Assembly: GCA_021771715.1 (NCBI GenBank) | Contig: JAETOO010000001.1 | Span: 372,001 to 436,000 of the forward strand | Length of the DNA stretch: 64,000 nt | DNA from: Oscillospiraceae bacterium | GTDB taxonomy: Bacteria > Bacillota > Clostridia > Lachnospirales > Lachnospiraceae | Reading direction: 5' to 3' | Shown: in pieces, positions 52,889-62,856 of the stretch | How the letters are laid out: every line of letters begins with the position of its first letter | Position numbering within the stretch: position 1 is the stretch's first letter | The notes under the pieces: model-generated | Databases searched by the model: none | Told to the model about the DNA's origin: nothing | The model's input: the letters and a program-made list of their open reading frames with translations, nothing else | Translations under genes and position numbers: made by a program

Positions 52889-53280
52889 AAATCGCCGACA
52901 ATACCGTTCTATGCGGCCCGAATTTCTTACCCTGACCGACGTACCACCTAAATCACCAGCAATACTATTCCATGCAACCAGACTTTCAGCTCTGACCGAC
53001 CCACCGTCTAAAATCGCCAGAAATATCGTTCTTCCATGCGGCCAGGATTTCTCATTCTGATCGACGCGCCGCCTAAATTGCCAAAAATATCGTTCTTCCA
53101 CGCGGCCAGACTTTCTCATCCTGATTGACGCGCCGCCTAAATTGCCAAAAATATCGTTCTTCCACGCGGCCAGACTTTCCCATCTTGATCAACGCGCCGT
53201 CTAAATAAAATATCGTTCTTCCACGCGGCCAGACTTTCCATGCTGACCGACACGCAGCCTATAATCACCAGACATACCTT
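52889..53280. repeat. 58-64-bp tandem repeat array, six units plus a partial
   Basis: Units start at 52889, 52950, 53011, 53075, 53139 and 53203, with a partial seventh at 53261 (61, 61, 64, 64, 64, 58 bp). Shared core: AAATATCGTTCTTCCACGCG then GCCAGACTTTC and GACGCGCCGCCT. Middle units are nearly identical; outer ones decay. Periods of 61, 64 and 58 are not multiples of three, so no protein is encoded. It lies between the arabinoside promoter and its regulator gene. Confidence 0.85.
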
Positions 53281-53284
53281 TTTG

Positions 53285-53342
53285 AAAGAAAAAAACCATG
53301 TCCCCGGACATCGCTTTTGCTTGTCACTCAGGTCATGGTTTT
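53285..53342 (-). terminator. Terminator of the second lacI-type gene
   Basis: AAAACCATG (53292-53300) pairs with CATGGTTTT (53334-53342), with an inner TGTCC/GGACA hairpin. On the minus strand TTTTTTTC follows. It lies about 30 nt after the stop. Confidence 0.75.
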
Positions 53343-53373
53343 GTTTTCTGTTCCTTTTGCAGTTCATTTTTCT

Positions 53374-54369
53374 CTACAGGGTGTCCCCCTCGAGAATATC
53401 GTGCGGGATCATCTCCCTGGCGTCGGTCTCCTCGCCCTGGATCAGGTGCATCAGCAGGTCCCCCGCAGCGTACCCGATCTTCTCCACATGGTTGTCTACG
53501 CACGGCAGCCTGGGGTGAAGCTCGCCGAACTCGTCCAGGTTATCAAACGTCATGATACCGTAATCATCCGGAGCCGTATAGCCCTCCCTGCGCAGATACC
53601 CCAGGACCTTGACTGCGAACATGGCGCCTGAGCACAGGATCGCCGGGTGCTTTTCGCCGCAGTTCTTTATGTAATCGAGCACCAGCGGCAGATAATTCTC
53701 TGGCTGCACCTCCGTGATCATGCTGCACGCCATGCCGTACCGGCGCCCCACTTCTTGCACCCCGTCCCATCTCTTGTAATGTCCCATGTTCGGCATGCCC
53801 TTCGAATCATAAAATGGAGGCGCCAAAAAAAGCAGTCTCCGATATCCCTTTTGGGCGATATACTCTGCCGCGTCCAGCCCCGCCTTCCGCTCATCCAGCC
53901 CCACGCCCGGGCAGCCCTCGAACTCGTCCAGGCCGAGCACACAGTACGGCACCCCCACCCGCTCCATCATCCGGTAAAAATGCTCGCCTTTGTTGATCGG
54001 GCTCACGATCAACCCGTCCACATGATGACCGACCAGCGTGCGGATCAGCTTTTTCTCCATCTCCTTATCGTCGCCGTGAACCGTAATGTTCAGGATATAA
54101 CCGTCCAGCAGGACTCTCTTCGCGATCGCGTCGACGATCTTTGAATAATACTGATTTCCCAGATCGACAATGATGACACCGATCATCATGCTGCGCCCCG
54201 ACACCAGAGAGCGGGCCACCAGATCCGGCTCATAGTCATACGCTTTCGCCGTCTCCAGGATGCGCTGCTTCGTCTCCTCGCTGATTCTCCCGTTTCCGTG
54301 AAGCGCCCGCGCCACCGTCGCCCGCGATACTCCGCAAATCTCCGCCAAGTCCTTTGTAGTTATTTTCAT
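53374..54369 (-). CDS. LacI-family regulator of the arabinoside operon
   Basis: 331 aa from MKITTKDLAEICGVSRATVAR at 54369, with GGGGAGGATGG upstream. HTH and hinge (LAEICGVSRATVARALHGNGRI) intact; effector domain with VGVIIVDLGNQYYSKIV-type opening (MIGVIIVDLGNQYYSK), HVDGLIVSPINKGEH and DDYGIMTFDNLDEFGELHPRL. Same direction as and upstream of the arabinoside operon but separated from it by the tandem array and terminator. Effector probably an arabinoside or its product. Confidence 0.9.
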   Translation of the reverse strand: MKITTKDLAEICGVSRATVARALHGNGRISEETKQRILETAKAYDYEPDLVARSLVSGRSMMIGVIIVDLGNQYYSKIVDAIAKRVLLDGYILNITVHGDDKEMEKKLIRTLVGHHVDGLIVSPINKGEHFYRMMERVGVPYCVLGLDEFEGCPGVGLDERKAGLDAAEYIAQKGYRRLLFLAPPFYDSKGMPNMGHYKRWDGVQEVGRRYGMACSMITEVQPENYLPLVLDYIKNCGEKHPAILCSGAMFAVKVLGYLRREGYTAPDDYGIMTFDNLDEFGELHPRLPCVDNHVEKIGYAAGDLLMHLIQGEETDAREMIPHDILEGDTL

Positions 54370-54574
54370 CTGACCATCCTCCCCGGCTGCTCGATTCGCA
54401 TTCCGGTCTTCTTCTCCGCGCTCTGTATCCTCTGATCCGCCACATATTTGTCCTGTGCGCGACTGCATTCCTGCCCTGCAGCGTGTTTATTTGTTCTGCG
54501 CCAGCTGTATTTCTGCCCTGCGCTCCATCTGCCATACTGCTCCCCTGACCAGTCAGGCTGAAATCAGCGCCCGA

Positions 54575-55297
54575 TCAAAGATATCTCTTCAAATTTTCAA
54601 AAACCACCCGATACGCATTCGCGTACAGATGAACGCCCTCGATCGTAAACTCCGCCTTCAGATCCCCGTTCTCGTCGGTCAGCCCCTCGTTGACATTAAT
54701 ATACCGGCAGCCATACTTTTCTGCGAGCATGCTCACCTGCTCATTTGCCAGCTTCAAATTCCCGTTCGTGCGGACCGCGAGCATCCCGCTCTTCGTCTGC
54801 TCATCTGCCACCCCTGCATTCACCGGATAGTACGCCATGAGGTAAAACACAGTGTTCGGCAAATGCGCTCTGGCGATCTGCAGGATTTTCTCATAATTTC
54901 CCATCAGATGCTCCAGCCAGTCTGAGCCGTCCTCCCAGACGCGCAAGTCATTCGTCCCGATATTCAAAAAGACCTTTGACGGCTCCAGGTCGAGGAGCAC
55001 CGTGTGGATCTCCCGCAGGAAATCATCGGTCGTATACCCCCCGATTCCCCGATTGTACACCGCCAGCTCGTACCCGGCACTCCGGCACAGCTCGCACACC
55101 GGAAACCCCTCCATAAGAGAGGAGCCGGTAAACAGAACTCCGCCCTTTCTGGCCGCCTGATTCAGATACTGAAAATTTTTCACCTTGCGCTGCTGCTCTA
55201 TCTGCATCTGGAGCAGCTGCCTGCGCTCCTCCTGCTCCCGCCAGAGAGCCTCCTGCTCCTGGAGTGCACTCACAGCTCTATCCTCATCCGCACTCAT
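54575..55297 (-). CDS. SGNH/GDSL-type esterase
   Basis: 240 aa from MSADEDRAVSALQEQEALWR at 55297, with GGAGG 9 nt upstream; a GTG start at 55357 would add 20 residues. Block I FTGSSLMEG with catalytic Ser, block II NRGIGGYTTDD, block III NIGTNDL, block V VHLYANAY with catalytic His (IEGVHLYANAY). A charged helix (about 1-40) precedes the domain. Possibly deacetylates imported oligosaccharides; this is an inference from the neighbouring glycoside operon. 205 bp upstream of the lacI-type gene. Confidence 0.85.
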   Translation of the reverse strand: MSADEDRAVSALQEQEALWREQEERRQLLQMQIEQQRKVKNFQYLNQAARKGGVLFTGSSLMEGFPVCELCRSAGYELAVYNRGIGGYTTDDFLREIHTVLLDLEPSKVFLNIGTNDLRVWEDGSDWLEHLMGNYEKILQIARAHLPNTVFYLMAYYPVNAGVADEQTKSGMLAVRTNGNLKLANEQVSMLAEKYGCRYINVNEGLTDENGDLKAEFTIEGVHLYANAYRVVFENLKRYL

Positions 55298-55612
55298 GCT
55301 CCGTTTCCTCCCCGTAGTTCCATTCGTATTTTTATCTCTGTCTCCTTGTTTATCCACGTCGCCGGGCCTCTGTCCCGGATCTCCGACAAAAGCACACTCC
55401 CTATAGTGTACAAAAAAAGTCTTCCAACGTCAATCATCATTCTGTCCTGTCAGTTGAGGATTGTCGAAAATCCCTCTTTTACAGTTATACAACCAACTAT
55501 TAAAATCAAAGCGCTCTCCAAGCCCACACATTGCAAATCCTTCCCTGTTCCAGATATTATTAGGCAGATCTTTATTTATCTTATCCATATCACAAGCACC
55601 TTCTTACGTTCC

Positions 55613-56443
55613 CTAATTCCCCATTAATTTTTTCTCGTCTTTCTTAACCCTTCTCTCTAGTTTTTTCAAATCCTCCGCTGGAGGCAAAGTTTCCGGTTTT
55701 ATTCCCCTTTGCCCCAGCATTTCCCGAACACTTGAATTGTTCTGTATATGTTCCTCTGTAATAAGCGGCTCACCATATAAATCTTTCTGTTCAACATTAT
55801 AATTTGTCATTTCTGTTGCCAGATTTTTTGCAGCTATCGTCAAGGTTGGAAGAAAATCCGCCAGAGGTCTGTTTTCCTTTACTCCAAGTCGCACTTTCAT
55901 GTCTTTGGTCGTAAAGCCACCAAAAAGTGCCTGATCTCCTTTAGATCTTATCCTTCCAAAGCCCGCATCATCTACTCCTCGTTCATAAATATTCTGCGAT
56001 AATCTTTTTTCAGATTCCTTTAGCTTTTCTCTCGCATTTAACCGTTCAATCAACCGGATCCTGTCCTCAATGATTTCCTGCTTTCTCGTTTGGACTGCAA
56101 AATAGCTTTGTGCAAAAGCAATTTCATTTTTTCTCGAATCCCCATTTTGTGCAATCAAATAACAGGCATACCGTGTTAAAGCATACTCTTTAACACCTCT
56201 TTCTGCATTTTTCGCTAATCTAATCATTTTCGTGACACCACGAAAATGATCCTCTACATTACCGCCAGCATTTTCACAAGCTATAATTGCTTTCTTTATA
56301 ACTAATTCAAAATTTTCCCATCTAGAATACCCCAACAAAGGCTGCAACTCTCTTGCATACCAAAATTCCATTTCACCGTCTTCCGATGAGTGAATAATAT
56401 CGTCAAAAAGTTTTTTTAGCTTTGCAATCATTTTCTCATCCAT
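55613..56443 (-). CDS. dinD: DinD-like DNA damage-inducible protein D
   Basis: 276 aa. Starts MDEKMIAKLKKLFDDIIHSS; BRO-N-like region (FWYARELQPLLGYSRWENFELVIKKAI; GVKEYALTRYACYLIAQNGD) and the DinD C-terminal part (DDAGFGRIRSKGDQALFGGF; LGVKENRPLADFLPTLTIAAKNLATEMTNYNV). Length matches the family. In E. coli DinD is SOS-induced and inhibits RecA filament pairing. Here it follows the AbiEi-like gene by 13 nt, so the two are probably co-transcribed. AT-rich, likely acquired. The 315-bp spacer to the SGNH gene holds nothing recognisable. Confidence 0.88.
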   Translation of the reverse strand: MDEKMIAKLKKLFDDIIHSSEDGEMEFWYARELQPLLGYSRWENFELVIKKAIIACENAGGNVEDHFRGVTKMIRLAKNAERGVKEYALTRYACYLIAQNGDSRKNEIAFAQSYFAVQTRKQEIIEDRIRLIERLNAREKLKESEKRLSQNIYERGVDDAGFGRIRSKGDQALFGGFTTKDMKVRLGVKENRPLADFLPTLTIAAKNLATEMTNYNVEQKDLYGEPLITEEHIQNNSSVREMLGQRGIKPETLPPAEDLKKLERRVKKDEKKLMGN

Positions 56444-56456
56444 AGCGGATTCCTCC

Positions 56457-57047
56457 TTAAAGCTGCTTTACTCTAAGCAGCTCCGCGTATTTCAGCAACC
56501 TTTTGTATTGCTGTTCATTATTTTTTACACGATCTATAAACTCCAATGTAATCTGAGGTTCCAAACGCCGCATATCACAGATACTTCGTTCGATATCATA
56601 AATATGATAGCAGCCGAATTCCGTCGTCTGCTTTCTCCGGCCAATCTGAAAATTACTGCCTGAAAAATAATGCCGCCTTGTCGGGAAATTCATTTTCAGC
56701 ATACTGCGGTCTGTCCGCTCCGTAGCAACTGATAAACATTCCGGTTCTGCCGTAATCGCCTTTTGATAATAAAGAGCACTGTCCATACAAATCACAGCCT
56801 TCGGATTACTAAGGCATACTTCAATACATTTATAGTCCCGCGGCTTTTTATATTGTCCTCCCGACAGCCAATAATGTCCATGTGACACCTTTTCCAAATA
56901 GCCTTCTTCCACCAGAACCGCTATCTGACGGTTGGAAAAGCCTTCTTCTAATAGTTCCTGAGTTCCCACATATCCTCTATACCTTTTATATACCATTTCC
57001 AATTTAACATATGTATTGGTTCTCATATATAAGTTCTCCTGCTGCAT
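56457..57047 (-). CDS. AbiEi-like antitoxin/transcriptional regulator
   Basis: 196 aa. N-terminal winged helix of the AbiEi type (GYVGTQELLEEGFSNRQIAVLVEEGYLEKVSHGHYWLSGG) and the following AbiEi domain (VCLSNPKAVICMDSALYYQ; YDIERSICDMRRLEP). In type IV toxin-antitoxin systems AbiEi represses and neutralises the AbiEii nucleotidyltransferase. No AbiEii gene is present; DinD takes that place. Start could also be at the internal MRTNTYVKLE (residue 8). Confidence 0.8.
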   Translation of the reverse strand: MQQENLYMRTNTYVKLEMVYKRYRGYVGTQELLEEGFSNRQIAVLVEEGYLEKVSHGHYWLSGGQYKKPRDYKCIEVCLSNPKAVICMDSALYYQKAITAEPECLSVATERTDRSMLKMNFPTRRHYFSGSNFQIGRRKQTTEFGCYHIYDIERSICDMRRLEPQITLEFIDRVKNNEQQYKRLLKYAELLRVKQL

Positions 57048-57633
57048 TTTTATTTTCTCTTATTGACATTCTTCCCAATTAATCCTTCTCTTTCCTTTAA
57101 AACATACGTCCTGGATAACAACTAGTCTTCGTCCTTTTGAATCAGACACAACTTTAACTTTTCTATCCATATATTTTCCTCAGATCGCATTTTTGTTACA
57201 CATATTATCGCATTTTTTCTTACACATGTCAATCATATTTCAATACAACCAAGGGCTCACCTCACATACACCTGCCCGCACCCACTCCTCCCTATACATG
57301 CAGTGAGTCCCTCACACACAGCGGTCTACCTGAGTGTTCGGATACTCCATAACCCCCGGCAGTGGCCTCGCGCCTCTCCTCAGATACGCCTTCATCTTCT
57401 CCCCATAGTTGCAGACGTTTTTCAAATGAGAGTTTCTTGGATTTATCTTCCACGCGCATGAAGACTTCATCTGCCTGCTTTGCATGCACCTGTATACTTA
57501 GCTCAATATGCATAAGAATAAAGAATGTGCCACTGCATACATTTTTAGCCCGTACATGACATATAATAGCAATGAGCCGAAAGCAGCGTTGACTTTTCCG
57601 GTCATTTCTGTTACAGTAGGCTCAGTGATCGTT
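57048..57633. other. AT-rich degenerate spacer with a duplicated fragment
   Basis: No intact gene. 57337-57398 is about 76 percent identical to 57864-57925 (47 of 62 positions by eye). In one minus-strand frame both encode the peptide pattern xKxYLxRGARPLxGxxxYP with mostly synonymous changes, so they look like two relics of the same gene. Confidence 0.55.
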
Positions 57634-57697
57634 CTGTGGAAACTTGCGAAGCCCACAGGCGGGGGAGAGCCTGCGGGTATCTCCCTCTTTTATTTTA
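57634..57697 (+). ncRNA. Structured RNA upstream of abiF-type gene (possible abiF RNA)
   Basis: CTGTGG (57634-57639) pairs with CCACAG (57653-57658). GGGAGA (57663-57668) pairs with TCTCCC (57680-57685), followed by TCTTTTATTTTA, a terminator end. An alternative stem CCCACAGGC/GCCTGCGGG overlaps both. abiF genes are known to be preceded by a conserved small RNA of this sort; membership here is inferred from position and structure. Confidence 0.5.
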
Positions 57698-57712
57698 TAG
57701 GAGATTTTGAAT

Positions 57713-57910
57713 ATGACAGTTACGAAAAATTTTTTAACCTTTACACAGCAGGTTAAAGCATTGAAAAATGATAAACATATCGTTATTTCTGATTCCCAAT
57801 ACGCAGAGGATATGCTGCAGCGTATCGGTTATTTTTCCCTTATGGGTGGTTATAAGCATTTATTTCGGATACACCGTAAACCCCCGCAGCGGCCTCGCCC
57901 CACGTTTTAA
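57713..57910 (+). pseudogene. Truncated AbiF/Abi_2 family protein
   Basis: ATG at 57713 with AGGAG 9 nt upstream. The first ~52 residues (MTVTKNFLTFTQQVKALKND; SQYAEDMLQRIGYFSLMGGYKHLFR) match the N-terminus of Abi_2 (AbiD/AbiF) abortive-infection proteins, which normally exceed 280 residues. Homology stops at the left edge of the duplicated fragment (57864), after which the frame reads unrelated sequence to a stop at 57910. Everything downstream is missing. Confidence 0.7.
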
Positions 57911-58034
57911 ATACACCTTCACCTCGCTGGATTAAAAAGCAATAACACAAACCCCTCCCAGCCGATTGATATGCTCCCTTTTAGGTAGACAAGAAAAATA
58001 ATAAAAACTTGTTGCCTGGAAGGGGGTATTTTTA

Positions 58035-58605
58035 TTGGGAAGAAAAGCAAAGTATAGTGCTGAAGAAAAGATCAATGCTGTCAGAGATTATTTAGATGGA
58101 AAAGAAAGTATGAGTTCCATAGCCAGGCGTTTAGAGATCGCGTTTCAGTCCTTCAAGCAGTGGGTAAAAAATTATGAAGCGATGGGAACAGATGCTTTTT
58201 CCACTCGTCAAAATAAGTGTTATTCTAAAACGGAGAAGGAGCAGGCTATTGCAGCATATTTAGCAGGTGAAGGTTCACTTATGGATATCTGCAAAACATA
58301 TAAAATCCTTTGAAGAACGAGTAGAAATCGCTTCGTACTGCATTTCTCATGACTATAATTATGCTGAAACTTCCGAAAAATTTTCAATTTCTTATCAGCA
58401 GGCACGAAATTATACTGTTAAATATGAAAAAGGTGGAGTTAATGCATTACAGGACAATCGTGGAAGACGAAAACCAGAAGATTCTCTTACCGAAATCGAA
58501 AGACTTCGGGCTGAATTAAAATTAGAAAAGGCAAAACGGCAAAAAGCGGAAATGGAGGCATCCTTCCTAAAAAAACTCGACGAAATAGAGCGGAGGCGGG
58601 GCTAA
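58035..58605 (+). pseudogene. IS3 orfA with internal deletion and frameshift
   Basis: Starts TTG (MGRKAKYSAEEKINAVRDYLDG) in one frame, stops at 58313, and continues from about 58304 in the next frame (SFEERVEIASYCISHDYNYAETSEKF) to 58605. Two HTH_Tnp units are recognisable. The join TYKI/SFEERVEIA lacks roughly 30-40 residues normally present there, so a small deletion shifted the frame. The 3' end keeps a leucine-zipper-like segment (ERLRAELKLEKAKRQKAEMEASFLKKL). Confidence 0.8.
58569..58575 (+). promoter_or_regulatory. Slippery A7 run for -1 frameshifting from orfA into orfB
   Basis: AAAAAAA within the FLKK codons. Shifting -1 here continues as KTRRNRAEAGLSLIRHGHIYQAI and then into orfB, as in IS3-family OrfAB fusion proteins. 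Confidence 0.65.
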
Positions 58606-58655
58606 GTCTGATCCGGCATGGACATATTTATCAGGCGATCAAAGAAGAACATGAG

Positions 58656-59504
58656 GTGCATGGGTATCCGGTATCTGCTCTTTGCAGGATGGGGAAAATA
58701 AGCAGGGCAGCGTATTACAAATGGCTCCACAGGGGGAACCCCTCGTACGAAGCAGAAAACCAGAGGATAGGGGAAAAAATAGAAAAGATCCATATGGAAA
58801 GTCCCGACAAAGGATATCGCCGGATACGAGACGATCTGGAGCGGTATCACGATATCAGGGTTAACGACAAGAGGGTACTTCGTATCTGCCGGAAGAAAGG
58901 TATTAAGTCTACTATCAAGTATTCCAGCAATAGCTGTACAAGGCAGGCTTCAAATCCGCAGTATATTGCGGAGAATGTTCTAAACCGGGAATTTTCGGCA
59001 GAAGCACCGAATCAGAAGTGGCTGACAGATGTTACGGAGTTTAAATACTATACAGGCATAAAGGTTCACAAGGTATATCTGAGCGCCATACTGGATTTGT
59101 ATGACCGCAGGATTGTATCCTATGTCATTGGTGATTCGAACAACAATGCTTTGGTATTCAAAACCTTTGATGCGGCGATTGCAGCAAATCCAGGCGCGAC
59201 GCCTCTGTGCCATTCAGACCGGGGATTTCAATATACAAACCGAATCTTTCATACAAAACTGGAGGCTGCAGGAATGACACAGAGCATGTCAAGAGTGGCT
59301 AAATGCATTGATAACGGTCCAATGGAAGGTTTCTGGGGGATTCTGAAAAGGGAAAGATATTATGGCAAGCGCTTTACGGACAAAGCAACACTTGTAGAAA
59401 TGATTAAGAACTACATCGAATACTACAATAATAAACGGTTACAGAGAAATTTAGGAATTTTAACTCCAATGGAGAAACACGATAACTATTTGGCAGTAGC
59501 ATAA
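58656..59504 (+). CDS. IS3-family transposase OrfB (DDE)
   Basis: 282 aa from GTG at 58656; the frame is open further upstream, which fits expression by frameshift from orfA. HTH_21 region (about 38-90), rve catalytic core with D125 (WLTDVTEF), D188 (CHSDRGFQYT) and E224 (PMEGFWGILK), spacing D-35-E. The catalytic gene is intact, but orfA is damaged, so the element is probably not autonomous. Confidence 0.92.
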   Translation: MHGYPVSALCRMGKISRAAYYKWLHRGNPSYEAENQRIGEKIEKIHMESPDKGYRRIRDDLERYHDIRVNDKRVLRICRKKGIKSTIKYSSNSCTRQASNPQYIAENVLNREFSAEAPNQKWLTDVTEFKYYTGIKVHKVYLSAILDLYDRRIVSYVIGDSNNNALVFKTFDAAIAANPGATPLCHSDRGFQYTNRIFHTKLEAAGMTQSMSRVAKCIDNGPMEGFWGILKRERYYGKRFTDKATLVEMIKNYIEYYNNKRLQRNLGILTPMEKHDNYLAVA

Positions 59505-59576
59505 AAACTGCCATCAGACATAGCTGATGACAGAAAATTTTTTATTTTTTTAATTGTCTACTTGACGGGTAGCGGT

Positions 59577-62105
<2,529 letters not shown>

Positions 62106-62121
<16 letters not shown>

Positions 62122-62792
62122 TGTGCATCCTCCCATCCGGCAATCGCATCTGTAAATGCAAGAGCCCTCCTCTCAATTGCCGAAAAGTCATTCGTTTTAA
62201 CTGCATTCCTTAAAATGAGCTGTCCCCCTACTCCAAGTACTTCCACGCCTGCATCCAAAAAATCTGCAACTGTCTCTGGCATAACACCCCCCACCGCACT
62301 CATCGGAATGTGGCACAAGGGTCCTCGAATGGCTTTGACATAACCCAAGCCAAGTTCTCCTGCCGGAAAAAGCTTCACAATATCTGCCCCGGCATCCCAC
62401 GCAGAAACAATTTCCGTAGCAGAAAATGCCCCTGGCATCGACACCATACCGAACTCCTTTGTTCGACGGATAACATCGACATTCACATTGGGCGAAATCA
62501 CCAGCCTGGCACCTGCACTATATGCGGTCTCAACCTCATGCGAATACAATGCGGTTCCACATCCGACAATGACCTGCTCCCCATATTGTTCCACAGTCCT
62601 TCGAATCTTATCTGCATTTTCCTCCAGATAGTCTTCTTTGTTATGCTCAAATGTAAATTCCAAAATCCGCACGCCACCGCTGATCAAAGCTTCAACAATA
62701 CCCTCTATTTTATTCCTTGGCACTCCTCTGATAATTGCAACGAGGCGAGCCCGTATGATAGCATTTAATATTTCATCATATTCACGAATCAT
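62106..62792 (-). CDS. dgoA: 2-dehydro-3-deoxy-6-phosphogalactonate aldolase (KDPG aldolase family)
   Basis: 228 aa. Class I aldolase: cleaves the phosphorylated keto-deoxy acid to pyruvate and glyceraldehyde 3-phosphate. AIIRGVPRNKIEGIVEAL, E45 in ILEFTFE, Schiff-base K140 in DIVKLFPAGELGLGYVKAIRGPL, and SAVGGVMPETVADFLDAG. The order dgoD-dgoA-dgoK is the usual De Ley-Doudoroff route. The 64-bp gap to dgoD has no other feature. Confidence 0.9.
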
Positions 62793-62856
62793 TTTCTCAT
62801 CACTCCACCTGTTTACAGAAAGAAAACACAGAATTCATCCGTGTTTTCTTTCAAAA

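Larger units (their letters stand above)
57985..59561 (+). mobile_element. IS3-family (IS150 group) insertion sequence
   Basis: Terminal inverted repeats begin GTAGACAA (57985) and end with the complement TTGTCTAC (to 59561), continuing as A/T-rich imperfect repeats. It holds orfA (damaged) and orfB (DDE transposase). I cannot see a clear target duplication. Confidence 0.85.

Noticed and set aside
52889-53280. Possible CRISPR array.
   Set aside because: Units are directly joined with sequence variation along the whole unit; there are no unique spacers and no cas genes.
52847-53367. Minus-strand frames over the 58-64-bp array.
   Set aside because: Unit lengths are not multiples of three, so the frame drifts from unit to unit; no start with a good ribosome site.
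57985-59561. Target-site duplication of the IS3 element.
   Set aside because: The 3-5 bp on each side (TTAG-type and TTGA-type) do not match.
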